NCBI GenBank assembly: GCA_964457755.1
Contig: CAYWGC010000007.1
Span: 34,473 to 98,472 of the forward strand
DNA from: Tharpella sp964457755
Lineage (GTDB): Bacteria > Desulfobacterota > Anaeroferrophillalia > Anaeroferrophillales > Tharpellaceae
Reading direction: 5' to 3'
DNA: 64,000 nt
Part shown: piece after piece, positions 1 to 8,436 of the stretch
Layout: each line of letters opens with the position of its first letter
Position numbering within the stretch: the stretch's first letter is position 1
The notes under the pieces: generated by a model
Told to the model about the DNA's origin: nothing
What the model saw: the letters and a program-made list of their open reading frames with translations, nothing else
The model's database searches: none
Made by a program: the position numbers and the translations under genes

Positions 1-345
1 GGCGGTGATTTGGGCCAGCTTGAGAGTCAGCTTGTCAACCAGGAGGTTGAAGAGCTCGCCAAGCTGCCTGGGGTTGGCAAAAAACTTTCTCGCCGTTTGG
101 TGCTGGAACTGGGAGAGCTTCTCAAAAAAGAGCTCGGAGATTTGGCTCTGTCTGATCTTATTCCTGTTCGCGGCGGAGGTGGAGGCGCGACCGTGCTTGC
201 GCATGAGTTAATGGAGGCTCTGCAAGCTCTGGGTTATCGCAGTAATGAAGTGGAAGCGATTACGGCAAAGGTGCTTCGCGAACATTCGGGATCAGAGCTT
301 GAAACCCTTTTAAAACTGGTTTTACAGGAGCTCCATCGTGGCTGA
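1..345 (+). CDS. ruvA: Holliday junction DNA helicase RuvA, C-terminal part (5' end outside window)
   Basis: RuvA binds the four-way Holliday junction and loads the RuvB motor. The frame is open from base 1, so the N-terminal OB-fold is missing; 114 residues remain. A helix-hairpin-helix motif, LPGVGKKLSRRLVLEL, lies near residues 22-37, followed by a Gly-rich linker and the C-terminal three-helix domain (HELMEALQALGY...) that contacts RuvB. The stop overlaps the ruvB GTG start by 8 bases, the normal ruvAB arrangement and a sign of translational coupling. Confidence 0.95.
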   Translation, partial: GGDLGQLESQLVNQEVEELAKLPGVGKKLSRRLVLELGELLKKELGDLALSDLIPVRGGGGGATVLAHELMEALQALGYRSNEVEAITAKVLREHSGSELETLLKLVLQELHRG

Positions 346-1330
346 GGAACGTCTCTTGGAAGCTTCTTTGACTCCATCTGATGGTGTGATCGAAGAGGGC
401 TTAAGGCCGCATCAACTCATAAACTATGTCGGTCAGAAGAAAGCGGTTGGCAATCTCAAGGTTTTTATTGAAGCGGCCCGGGGGCGACAGGAAGCTCTTG
501 ACCATTTGCTTCTCTATGGCCCTCCAGGTTTGGGCAAAACCACCCTGTCTCGCATTGTTGCCTCTGAAATGGGGGCTCAAATACGCGGCACATCGGGTCC
601 TGCAATTACCCGACCCGGAGATCTTGCGGCTATTTTAACCAATTTACAGCCCCATGATATTCTCTTTATTGATGAAATCCACAGGCTTAATCGGGTGGTT
701 GAAGAGATTCTCTATCCCGCCCTAGAGGATTTCAAGATTGATATCATAATCGGTCAAGGTCCTGCAGCTCGTTCAATTTCTCTAGATTTGCCCCCGTTTA
801 CCCTGGTTGGAGCAACCACGAGGGTCGGTCTCCTCTCTTCACCCTTGCGGGATCGTTTCGGCATTGTTATGCGCCTCGAATTTTATGAGGTTGGAGAGCT
901 GGCCAGTATTATTACACGTTCAGCGCGGATCTTAGGGATTGTGGTTTCTGAGGAGGGGGCTCTGGAGATCTCGAGACGTTCTCGTGGCACTCCGAGAATC
1001 GCCAATCGACTATTGAAGCGAGTCCGTGATTTTGCCCAGGTGGATGGTCTTGATAAGATCTCCAAGTCGACGGCTGCTTCAGCCCTTGATAGTCTTGAGA
1101 TCGATGAGCGCGGCTTTGATAATCTTGATCGCCTCTTTATGGATGCTATTATTAATAAATTTAATGGCGGTCCGGTCGGGATTGAGACTTTGGCGGCAGT
1201 GCTTAATGAGGAGTCAGATACCCTTGAGGATGTTTGTGAACCTTTCCTTCTGCAGGCTGGTTTTTTGGCGCGAACTCCAAGAGGTCGAATTGTGACCCCG
1301 TTAGCCCGCGAATATTTTTGTGCTCTATAG
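338..1330 (+). CDS. ruvB: Holliday junction branch migration ATPase RuvB
   Basis: The hexameric AAA+ motor of the RuvABC resolvasome, driving branch migration during recombination and fork repair. The 330 residues are the usual length. Visible motifs are Walker A GPPGLGKTT, Walker B LFIDEIHRL, sensor region GATTRVG, and arginine-finger region LRDRFG; the C-terminal winged helix follows (about residues 255-330). The start is GTG at 338 inside the end of ruvA. No ruvC is in the window; it would be expected upstream. Confidence 0.97.
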   Translation: MAEERLLEASLTPSDGVIEEGLRPHQLINYVGQKKAVGNLKVFIEAARGRQEALDHLLLYGPPGLGKTTLSRIVASEMGAQIRGTSGPAITRPGDLAAILTNLQPHDILFIDEIHRLNRVVEEILYPALEDFKIDIIIGQGPAARSISLDLPPFTLVGATTRVGLLSSPLRDRFGIVMRLEFYEVGELASIITRSARILGIVVSEEGALEISRRSRGTPRIANRLLKRVRDFAQVDGLDKISKSTAASALDSLEIDERGFDNLDRLFMDAIINKFNGGPVGIETLAAVLNEESDTLEDVCEPFLLQAGFLARTPRGRIVTPLAREYFCAL

Positions 1331-1345
1331 TTATGTTACTTGACA

Positions 1346-1373
1346 TTGAAAGGCGGTTGTTGGTAGTTATAAT
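1346..1373 (+). promoter_or_regulatory. Putative sigma-70 promoter of the LuxR/CsgD-like gene
   Basis: TTGAAA at 1346-1351 and a perfect TATAAT at 1368-1373 with a 16-base spacer, about 33 bases upstream of the preferred ATG at 1407. It lies between ruvB and the regulator gene, so the regulator is probably transcribed apart from ruvAB. Confidence 0.5.
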
Positions 1374-1406
1374 GATTAAATGATATGTCTAACATTTGGA
1401 GTGGTT

Positions 1407-2102
1407 ATGGCGAGTTTTGCTGATTTTGTTGTTCGTGACTGGGTTGCTTATGTCGTCGGCCAGCAAAACATTCAGAAAGGTTTATTGGCCTCTTTTCTAG
1501 AGCGTGAATTTGGTTTTTACTGCCAAGTGGCTGATAATGGAAAGGATGAACTTCCGGCAGGGTTGCCGGGTGATCGACGTGTATTGCTGATGCGTGATTG
1601 TTCTGGAGATGATGCTGAAAGCATTATTGCTTATCTCGATCATTTTGGTGACCGCTTGCTGGAAGACGACAAAATTTACGTGGTGTTGATTAATCTTGAT
1701 CCTGATCTCAATATTGAAGCTGTAATGTTACGGCGGGGTGTGCGTGGGGTTGTTAATGCCAATGCAGCTCCTAAATTGCTTATTCGTTTTATTCAGGCGG
1801 TTGTTGCCGGTGAACTCTGGTTTCCACGACAGTTGGTTAGTCGGTGTATTCTTGAAAGTCGCGGTCAGGGTAGTGCGAAGGAGGAGGATAAAGATTCTAC
1901 AGTTTCTTTGTCTGTAAGCTTGTCAGAGCGGGAGCGGGAGGTTCTGATAGAGATTGGCATTGGTTCGACTAATGATCAAATTGCCGACCATCTCTGTATC
2001 AGCCAGCATACCGTCAAAAGTCATGTCTACCGTATCTTTCGTAAAATCAATGTTCCCAATCGCCTGCAAGCCGCTCTCTGGGCCTCTAAATATCTCGCTT
2101 GA
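1407..2102 (+). CDS. LuxR/CsgD-type transcriptional regulator
   Basis: A 231-residue DNA-binding regulator. The C-terminal 65 residues form a clear LuxR-type helix-turn-helix (SEREREVLIEIGIGSTNDQIA, then SQHTVKSHVYRIFRKI), closest in feel to CsgD-like regulators of matrix genes. The N-terminal part (about 1-140) resembles a receiver domain but lacks an obvious acidic pocket, so phosphorylation is doubtful. I chose ATG 1407 over the in-frame ATG 1380 because GGAG precedes 1407 at good spacing. The downstream neighbour is a PilZ protein, which suggests but does not prove a link to c-di-GMP and surface behaviour. Confidence 0.8.
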   Translation: MASFADFVVRDWVAYVVGQQNIQKGLLASFLEREFGFYCQVADNGKDELPAGLPGDRRVLLMRDCSGDDAESIIAYLDHFGDRLLEDDKIYVVLINLDPDLNIEAVMLRRGVRGVVNANAAPKLLIRFIQAVVAGELWFPRQLVSRCILESRGQGSAKEEDKDSTVSLSVSLSEREREVLIEIGIGSTNDQIADHLCISQHTVKSHVYRIFRKINVPNRLQAALWASKYLA

Positions 2103-2148
2103 CCATAAAATTCTTTAATAATCATACTATTTTCATACTTTTGACTGA

Positions 2149-2176
2149 TTGTTTTTTTTTTTTCATGTGGTATAAT
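2149..2176 (+). promoter_or_regulatory. Possible promoter upstream of the PilZ gene
   Basis: A perfect TATAAT at 2171-2176 in a very T-rich stretch; TTGTTT at 2149-2154 gives a 16-base spacer. A better -35 (TTGACT, 2141-2146) is too far away (24 bases). Only the -10 element is convincing. Confidence 0.35.
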
Positions 2177-2305
2177 ATACTTCATATAAGGTTTCTTGCT
2201 GGGTTTTTATGGCAAGCTGAATCGCTGCCTTATAGAGATCTATTTTATTGGTTTAAATGCAGTTTAAATAATATCTCGATTTAACTTTTATATGCTGGTG
2301 GTGTT

Positions 2306-2623
2306 ATGGAAAAAAGAGTAGTGACAAGATATAATCTTCAGGTGCCAGCCCATGTTGAGGCTACCTTGGGTAGTGGTTGTGTTGAGAAGTACGAGTGGAA
2401 AACCCGTGATGTATCTTCTAGTGGAGCTTTTTTGTTGACCGATGGTCAGTCTGTGGAAGCGGGGAGCGATCTGAAAGTCAATCTCTATCTTAACTCTTTC
2501 TCAGGGTCGGGTTCATGGGTTGAGATGAATGGCCGGGTTGTGCGTATTGAGAGTGAAGGGGTTGGGGTCTGTTTTGATGGTCAGTATCAGTTTATCAGTA
2601 ATGCACCCAATCTTGAAATGTAG
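2306..2623 (+). CDS. PilZ domain protein (c-di-GMP receptor)
   Basis: A 105-residue single-domain protein. It carries both PilZ ligand motifs: RxxxR as R-VVT-R at residues 4-8 and the D-x-S-x-x-G motif as DVSSSG near residue 35, followed by the beta-barrel strand pattern ending in GVGVCFDG. Proteins of this type bind cyclic di-GMP and change partner activity. The window also encodes two HD-GYP proteins, which would degrade the same messenger. It is followed by a terminator, so it is probably monocistronic. Confidence 0.88.
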   Translation: MEKRVVTRYNLQVPAHVEATLGSGCVEKYEWKTRDVSSSGAFLLTDGQSVEAGSDLKVNLYLNSFSGSGSWVEMNGRVVRIESEGVGVCFDGQYQFISNAPNLEM

Positions 2624-2652
2624 TTATAAAGATATTTCAGTACTATTTTTAT

Positions 2653-2690
2653 AAAAAGACCTGGACAGTTATGTTGTTCCGGTCTTTTTT
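2653..2690 (+). terminator. Rho-independent terminator after the PilZ gene
   Basis: Inverted repeat AAAAAGACC (2653-2661) / GGTCTTTTT (2681-2689) ending in a run of six T. It lies 30 bases after the PilZ stop. Confidence 0.7.
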
Positions 2691-2724
2691 GCTGATAAAA
2701 GGTGCTAACGCACCTTTTATCAGC
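2691..2724. repeat. Perfect 14-bp palindrome in the leader of the epimerase gene
   Basis: GCTGATAAAAGGTG (2691-2704) and its exact reverse complement (2711-2724) around a 6-base loop, CTAACG. It abuts the preceding terminator and ends only 5 bases before the AGGAGAGG ribosome binding site of the epimerase. No U-run follows, so it is not a simple terminator; an operator or a leader hairpin are both possible. Confidence 0.6.
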
Positions 2725-2743
2725 AATTAGGAGAGGATCTATT

Positions 2744-3751
2744 ATGAGCGTATTGGTTACCGGGGCCGCCGGATTTATAGGTTTTCATGTGAGTCAGAGG
2801 TTGCTCGCGGATGGGGTCAAGGTTGTCGGGCTTGACAATCTTAATGACTATTATGACGTCGGACTCAAGCAGGATCGGCTTACGATCCTGCTCAAGGATG
2901 AAAATTTCTCTTTTGTTAAGCTCGATTTGGTTGATACTCAAGGCATGCAGGAGCTCTTTGAAGAGGCCTCCTTTGAACAGGTTGTTAATCTTGCGGCACA
3001 AGCCGGAGTTCGCTATAGTCTGGAAAACCCCAAGGCCTATGTCGATAGTAATTTGTCCGGATTTCTTAATATTCTTGAAGGGTGTCGCCATACTCAAGTC
3101 AAGCATCTGATCTATGCTTCATCAAGCTCAGTCTATGGGCTCAACACGCGGATGCCGTTCTCTGTTCATGATAACGTTGATCATCCGGTAAGCCTCTATG
3201 CAGCCAGTAAAAAAGCCAATGAACTGATGGCTCACGCTTATAGCCATCTTTATGCTATGCCGGTTACAGGTTTGCGTTTTTTTACAGTCTATGGGCCTTG
3301 GGGACGACCCGATATGGCTCTGTTTCTCTTTACCAAAGCGATTCTTGCAGGTGAACCGATAAAGGTCTTTAACCAAGGGGAGATGCAACGGGATTTTACC
3401 TATGTTGATGATATAGTGGAAGGGATAGTGCGCCTGGTGCCACATCTTCCTGAAGCTGACAGTAATTGGGATGGGGCTTGTCCGGATCCAGGAAGTAGTC
3501 CAGCTCCCTATAGACTCTACAATATTGGCAACCATAGTCCGGTTAAACTACTAGATTTTATCGCCTTGTTGGAAAAAACTTTAGGTAAAAAAGCAACCAA
3601 AGAGTTGTTACCTATGCAGCCTGGTGATGTCCCCGCAACCTATGCTGATGTCGCTGATCTGCAAACCGCGGTTGGGTTTAGTCCGGAAACATCGCTGGAG
3701 CAAGGGGTGGGGGAGTTTGTTAAGTGGTATCGAGATTATTATGGATGTTGA
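2744..3751 (+). CDS. NAD-dependent sugar epimerase, UDP-glucuronate 4-epimerase type
   Basis: An extended short-chain dehydrogenase, 335 residues, probably making UDP-galacturonate for surface polysaccharide. N-terminal Rossmann motif GAAGFIG follows the start; DNLNDYYD after the second strand, LAAQAGVRYS, the catalytic SSSVYG and YAASK (Tyr and Lys) and RFFTVYGPWGRPDMA are the pattern of UDP-glucuronate epimerases. I chose ATG 2744, which has AGGAGAGG upstream; an upstream in-frame ATG at 2702 falls inside a palindrome. It stands alone between two terminators, with no glycosyltransferase cluster beside it. Confidence 0.88.
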   Translation: MSVLVTGAAGFIGFHVSQRLLADGVKVVGLDNLNDYYDVGLKQDRLTILLKDENFSFVKLDLVDTQGMQELFEEASFEQVVNLAAQAGVRYSLENPKAYVDSNLSGFLNILEGCRHTQVKHLIYASSSSVYGLNTRMPFSVHDNVDHPVSLYAASKKANELMAHAYSHLYAMPVTGLRFFTVYGPWGRPDMALFLFTKAILAGEPIKVFNQGEMQRDFTYVDDIVEGIVRLVPHLPEADSNWDGACPDPGSSPAPYRLYNIGNHSPVKLLDFIALLEKTLGKKATKELLPMQPGDVPATYADVADLQTAVGFSPETSLEQGVGEFVKWYRDYYGC

Positions 3752-3777
3752 TATAAGAAGTTGAGAATTTATGCAAG

Positions 3778-3821
3778 AAACCTCAAAAAGGGCGGTTATT
3801 TAACCGCCCTTTTTGAGGTTT
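3778..3821. terminator. Bidirectional terminator between convergent genes
   Basis: A perfect 20-bp stem: 3778-3797 pairs with 3802-3821 around a 4-base loop. It has A-runs and T-runs within both arms and so can serve the epimerase on the plus strand and the 3841-4461 gene on the minus strand. Confidence 0.9.
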
Positions 3822-3840
3822 CGTAACTTGTTAGGTTGTT

Positions 3841-4461
3841 TTATCCTCTGGCGCTAAAAAGGTTGCCCGCTTGGCTGGCATTGCTTGCTGCTGGTCCGCT
3901 GCCGTAGGTCGCTAGAGGGGGGCTATTGGCTCCTGATTGATTGTTTTCAGTCCCCGAGGTGGGTTGTTCTGGCATAGTTTCAGTATTTAAGGGTGTGGCC
4001 GCAGTTGTTCGTTCGGATGTCGCACTTGGCTGCAGCTGGCTGGCTGTTATATTTCCATAATTTTCCGCTTGTCTTATGTTTTGCGGTTCGGGTGCTTGTA
4101 CTTGTTGACTAGTTTCAGTCTCCGGGGCTGTTGCAGCTTGAGACACAGTATCTGTTGCTTGTTGTGCTCCTTGATCAGTATTCGTTTGCTGTTGCATGGC
4201 AACGGCTTCTTCGCTCAGGTTAAGCTGTTCGGTAGCCTGATTAAAATAAGTTTCAAGCGGACTTGCTTGGGCTGTCTCTGGATTGGGTTCCTCAGTCTGT
4301 TCGGGTACAATGGGCTCCTGGGAACCGAGTTTATAGACTTCCGGAGCTTGTGCTCCATGTTCAATCGCAACTGTGGTTTCTGGAGAGGTTATCGGGCTGC
4401 CGTAAAACGCATTCATACTCGAGAGTTGCGATATTCCAGGATTTGCTGGTTGGGCTTCCAT
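3841..4461 (-). CDS. Q/T/A/P-rich low-complexity protein, function unknown
   Basis: A 206-residue protein with no signal peptide or membrane segment, rich in Gln, Thr, Ala, Pro and Glu and poor in hydrophobic residues, so probably disordered. A short ordered-looking stretch (PLETYFNQATEQLNLSEEAVAMQQQ) lies near the middle. Expression is supported by a textbook Shine-Dalgarno AGGAGG 8 bases before the ATG and by the terminator behind it. I do not recognise a family; the N-terminal NAFYGSP and similar polar tracts recall small motility- or surface-associated proteins but that is only an impression. Confidence 0.65.
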   Translation of the reverse strand: MEAQPANPGISQLSSMNAFYGSPITSPETTVAIEHGAQAPEVYKLGSQEPIVPEQTEEPNPETAQASPLETYFNQATEQLNLSEEAVAMQQQTNTDQGAQQATDTVSQAATAPETETSQQVQAPEPQNIRQAENYGNITASQLQPSATSERTTAATPLNTETMPEQPTSGTENNQSGANSPPLATYGSGPAASNASQAGNLFSARG

Positions 4462-4604
4462 TTTAAGATCCTCCTATATTTTTAAGCTGTATGCCAACGG
4501 AGAAGTTTCTAAAGTTCTCTCTTTTGATCTTTTTTATCTATCCTATTTACAGAATATAGCATATCGCTTTATGAAAAGCAAATAGCTGGCAAATTAATCT
4601 GAGT

Positions 4605-6341
4605 TTATCTCTGAGGATTATCTTCTTCTCTAAATTGCAGCTTGTAGAGGTTGGCGTATTCACCATTTTTCTCTAATAATTCCTGGTGGTTGCCTATTTC
4701 AATAATGCGACCATCAGCCATGGTGACGATGCGGTCAGCGTGGGTGATGGTTGAAAGCCGATGCGCGATGACTAAAGTTGTGCGATCTTCCATGAGGCGA
4801 TTAATCGCCTCCTGAACCTCACGCTCTGATTCTGTGTCCAGAGAGGAAGTTGCTTCATCAAGGATCAAAATGGGAGAATTTTTGAGTAATGCCCGGGCGA
4901 TTGAGAGGCGTTGCTGCTGGCCGCCGGAGAGCTTGACGCCGTTCTCGCCGACGATGGTATCGTAACCTTCCGGTAATTTTTTAATAAAGTTATGGGCGTT
5001 GGCGGATTGGGCTGCAGCGAAAAGTTCTTCATCTTGAACGTCGGTGCGTCCGTATGTGATATTGTTTCGGACAGTATCATTAAAGAGGATTGTCTGCTGT
5101 GAAACGATAGCGATCTGCTGGCGCAGGGAGTGCTGGGTTATTTCCCGGAGATCATGGCCGTCTACGGTTATTTTTCCGCCTTTAACATCGTAAAAACGCG
5201 GTAGGAGGTTGACCATGGTGGTTTTGCCACTGCCACTGCGCCCGACAATGGCAACGGTTTCACCTTTTTTTATGGTTAATGAAACCTCTTTTAAGATCTC
5301 GTCCTGATTGTAGCTGAAATCAACCTGATTATAACATATCACATCGTTAAAAGATTCAATGGCAAGCGCCTTGGAGCTATCTTTGATCTCGGCGACTGTA
5401 TCTAAAAGTTCAAAAACCCGGGTGCCGGCAGCCAGGGCTTCCTGGACTTGGTTGTTGCTGCGGTTGAGACTGCGGATGGGACCATAAAGCATGAACAGGG
5501 CTGTCATAAAGGAGAAGAAATTGCCTGGAGTTGAGTTGCCGCTGATGACCTGGCTGCCGCCATACCAGATGACTGCAGCTGCCGCCAGCCCGCCAAAAGT
5601 TTCTGATATCGGGGCCGTCAATGATTTCACTTTAAGGCGTTTTATCATCAGCTTGAATAGTTTTTCATTAATGCGGTTAAATTCACGGCGGTTATAACTT
5701 TCCATGATGAAGGCTTTGATGATGCGGATGCCAGTAAAACTCTCTTGTAAAAAAGAGGAGATCTCGGCAACTTGAGATTGCCCTTTTTTACTGAAGCGGC
5801 GCAGTTTGCGACTGTATTTGAAAATCGGGAAAAAGAGCAATGGGAGAATTACAAGGGCGATAATCGCAAGCTGCCAATCGCGATAGAAAAGAACTCCAAT
5901 CAGCCCTAAAGAAGTTATTATCTCTTTTAAAAGACCCGCGATAACACTGGAGACCGAACGTTGGATCATGGCGATATCATAGATAACACGAGAGGTCAGG
6001 GCACCACTGGGGATTGAGGTGAAAAAGGAGAGCGATAGGCTTTGGATATGAAAATAGACTTCCTCTCTGATATTGGTGACAACCCGATTTCCGACAAAGC
6101 CGATGAAATATGATTGTAGATAGTTGGTAACCCCTTTGAGCAGGAAAATGGCGATTAGAGCCAAGGGGAGGAGTTTTAACATGGCTGCGTCTTGTTTAAG
6201 GAAGATATCATCAAGTGCCGGTTTGACAAGAAAGGCTATGGCAGAAGTCAGGAGAGAAAATATGACCATGAAGATGATCGATAGGAGAAGCTTAGGCCAG
6301 AGCGGGATGACGTATTTTAGCAGACGGCGATAATTATTCAT
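4605..6341 (-). CDS. msbA: Lipid A flippase, ABC exporter MsbA
   Basis: A 578-residue half-transporter that flips lipid A-core across the inner membrane. The N-terminal part (about 1-310) has six hydrophobic segments starting IPLWPKLLLSIIFMVIF; the ATPase part has Walker A GRSGSGKTT, Q-loop SQQTILFND, signature LSGGQQQRLSIARAL and Walker B ILILDEATSSLD. It overlaps the lpxB stop by 4 bases (ATGA), last gene of the lipid A operon. The location beside lpxB favours MsbA over a drug exporter. Confidence 0.93.
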   Translation of the reverse strand: MNNYRRLLKYVIPLWPKLLLSIIFMVIFSLLTSAIAFLVKPALDDIFLKQDAAMLKLLPLALIAIFLLKGVTNYLQSYFIGFVGNRVVTNIREEVYFHIQSLSLSFFTSIPSGALTSRVIYDIAMIQRSVSSVIAGLLKEIITSLGLIGVLFYRDWQLAIIALVILPLLFFPIFKYSRKLRRFSKKGQSQVAEISSFLQESFTGIRIIKAFIMESYNRREFNRINEKLFKLMIKRLKVKSLTAPISETFGGLAAAAVIWYGGSQVISGNSTPGNFFSFMTALFMLYGPIRSLNRSNNQVQEALAAGTRVFELLDTVAEIKDSSKALAIESFNDVICYNQVDFSYNQDEILKEVSLTIKKGETVAIVGRSGSGKTTMVNLLPRFYDVKGGKITVDGHDLREITQHSLRQQIAIVSQQTILFNDTVRNNITYGRTDVQDEELFAAAQSANAHNFIKKLPEGYDTIVGENGVKLSGGQQQRLSIARALLKNSPILILDEATSSLDTESEREVQEAINRLMEDRTTLVIAHRLSTITHADRIVTMADGRIIEIGNHQELLEKNGEYANLYKLQFREEDNPQR

Positions 6342-7471
6342 GTTTTCTCTAATACGCTGATTATGGCATTGGCAGCCCTTTCAGAAGCCCCGGCCTTTCC
6401 TAACTTTCCTTTAAGGGCTTTGAGATCCTGACATATTCTAAAGTGATTTTCCGGGTTATCAAGGATTCTTCTCATATGCGCGGCAATTATTTCAGGGAAG
6501 GTATCGTCCTGAATTAGTTCCGGGATAATCTCTTTTTCTGCAATCAGGTTGACGAGGCTGATGTGCGGAACCGAGATCAACCTTTTGCCGAGCTCGTAGG
6601 AGAGCTGGTTAACCTTATAGATGACCACCATTGGGACTTCGGCTAAAGCTGTTTCCAGGGTGGCTGTGCCCGATGTGACGAGGGCAAAAGAGACTTTTTG
6701 CAGGGCTTTGGCAAGCGGTTGTCGAAGCAAGGTGATCTGTTTGGTCAAACTTGTCGGTAACATATCCTGGATGAGGTTGGTGTCGATTGAGGGGGCCACT
6801 GGAATAATAAATTGGCTGTTCGGTTTTTCCCTCAAATAGAGTCGGGCCGCAGTCAGCATGAGTGGTAGCAGACGCTTTACTTCACTGCTGCGACTGCCCG
6901 GGATCAAGGCAATATAAGGGCGTTCGGTGGGGGGGAGGCAGCGAAAATCTTTGAATTCATCGAGGAGCGGGTGACCAACGTATTCGACGGCAACGTCGTG
7001 ACGGCGATAAAAGTCCTCCTCAAAAGGTAAAATAACCAGTATCTTTTCAACGAGTTTGTTAATGCTGGTAACCCTTCCCTGGCGCCAGGCCCAGACCTGA
7101 GGGCTGATATAGTAGACGATCGGGATTTTGAGTTTACGGGCATAAGGGGCGACCAGGTGGAGATTGAAATCAGGGAAATCGATGAGAACTAAGAGGTCAG
7201 GACGGGTTTCTCGAAGATGTTTTCTGATCGCTTTAGAGCCTGCCAGAATATCGGGCAGTCGGCTTACAACCTCGGCAATACCAACAACGGCAAGTCGAGC
7301 CGAAGGGAAAATCAGCTTGACCCCTTTCCCTCTCATTTTTGCACCGCCAATTCCAGAAAGATGGACCTCGGGGAGTTGTTGGCGTAGTGCTGCAGCGAGA
7401 TTGGCACCGTGGAAATCGCCGGAATCTTCTCCGGCAACAATTACCAAGTGGGGAAGGTGGTTCATTGCCAA
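6338..7471 (-). CDS. lpxB: Lipid-A-disaccharide synthase LpxB
   Basis: The GT19 glycosyltransferase that condenses UDP-diacylglucosamine with lipid X to give the tetraacyl disaccharide 1-phosphate. 377 residues, normal length. It has the N-terminal GEDSGDFHGANLA, the SPQVWAWRQGR motif of LpxB, LIPGSRSSEVKR, and SGTATLETAL near the nucleotide site. It overlaps the oxidoreductase upstream by 10 bases and msbA downstream by 4. Start could be Met1 or Met3 (7465). Confidence 0.96.
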   Translation of the reverse strand: MAMNHLPHLVIVAGEDSGDFHGANLAAALRQQLPEVHLSGIGGAKMRGKGVKLIFPSARLAVVGIAEVVSRLPDILAGSKAIRKHLRETRPDLLVLIDFPDFNLHLVAPYARKLKIPIVYYISPQVWAWRQGRVTSINKLVEKILVILPFEEDFYRRHDVAVEYVGHPLLDEFKDFRCLPPTERPYIALIPGSRSSEVKRLLPLMLTAARLYLREKPNSQFIIPVAPSIDTNLIQDMLPTSLTKQITLLRQPLAKALQKVSFALVTSGTATLETALAEVPMVVIYKVNQLSYELGKRLISVPHISLVNLIAEKEIIPELIQDDTFPEIIAAHMRRILDNPENHFRICQDLKALKGKLGKAGASERAANAIISVLEKT

Positions 7472-8436
7472 ATGTGTTGTTGTTTTATGATAGTTTCTTT
7501 AATGCGGATTGCGGTTGCCAGGGCAAGCAGGCCTTCGCTGCCACTGACTAGTGGTTTGCGCCGCTTGCGAACAGCATCGATAAAATCCTTAATCTCTAAT
7601 AGTAGATTATCACTTTTAGGGAAGGTCAGCTCTTCTGAAGTGACTTTGGGTAGAGGTTCAAGATAGCTTTCGGCTTGGCGCCGGCAGATGGTCGCCGAAA
7701 ATTTGCTGAAGTCGAGAGAGAAGTAGCCATCCGCTTGAAAAATTCTGATTCTACGTTCCGGGTTTAGCGAGACTCGGCTGGCCGTGAGATTGGCGACGGC
7801 GCCATTTTTAAAATGGATACGCACATTAGCAATATCGGTTTGTTTGGAGATGACCGGCACCCCGACAGCATCAATACTGGTTATCGGGCTTTTTATTATT
7901 TCATGGACGAGGTCAAGGTCGTGGATCATAAGATCAAGAATGACATCGATATCGATACTTCTAAAACTGAATGGTGAGAGTCGGTGGACTTCAATAAAAC
8001 GAGGGTTAACCAGATGTTCCCGGGTTTTAGTGAAGGCCGGATTAAAACGTTCCAGCAGGCCAACTTGAAGGAGGCATTGTTTTTCTTCAGCCAAATCTAT
8101 TAAGGTTTGGGCTTCAGCTTCAGTTGTGGTGATCGGTTTTTCAATTAAAAGGTCGATATTTTTGTGGAGAGCTTGTTGAGCGAGTTTAAAATGAGCCGAC
8201 GTCGGCGCGGCGATAGAGAGGACCTGACACTTATCAAGCAATTCATCAAGATCTCTAAAAGCCGTAACTGAAAGTTTGTCAGCAACTTTACGAGCCTGTT
8301 CGAAGTCAAGGTCGTAAACCCCGACTAGTTCAACCTTGTCGAGCATGGCATATTTATCGGCATGGAATGCGCCGAGATGGCCAACCCCGATAACCCCGGC
8401 CTTGATGACTTCTGATTCTTCTATTTTCTTCGACAT
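7462..8436 (-). CDS. Gfo/Idh/MocA-family oxidoreductase between lpxA and lpxB (GnnA-like by position)
   Basis: A 324-residue NAD(P)-dependent sugar dehydrogenase. The Rossmann motif GVIGVGHLGAFHADKY begins at about residue 14; EKPITTTEAEAQTLI carries the family Lys (EKP), and LMIHDLDLVHEI the active-site His region. It overlaps lpxA by 16 bases and lpxB by 10, so it is made with lipid A enzymes. Known relatives at this position include GnnA, which oxidises UDP-GlcNAc at C3 so that GnnB can aminate it. No aminotransferase lies beside it here, so that role remains an inference. Confidence 0.85.
   Translation of the reverse strand: MSKKIEESEVIKAGVIGVGHLGAFHADKYAMLDKVELVGVYDLDFEQARKVADKLSVTAFRDLDELLDKCQVLSIAAPTSAHFKLAQQALHKNIDLLIEKPITTTEAEAQTLIDLAEEKQCLLQVGLLERFNPAFTKTREHLVNPRFIEVHRLSPFSFRSIDIDVILDLMIHDLDLVHEIIKSPITSIDAVGVPVISKQTDIANVRIHFKNGAVANLTASRVSLNPERRIRIFQADGYFSLDFSKFSATICRRQAESYLEPLPKVTSEELTFPKSDNLLLEIKDFIDAVRKRRKPLVSGSEGLLALATAIRIKETIIKQQHIWQ

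Noticed and set aside
2099..2284. 61-residue AT-rich frame between the regulator and the PilZ gene
   Set aside because: Phe/Ile/Leu/Asn-rich output of an AT- and T-rich promoter region, with no ribosome site.
2691..2724. Palindrome considered as a terminator
   Set aside because: No T-run follows either arm and a proper terminator already precedes it.
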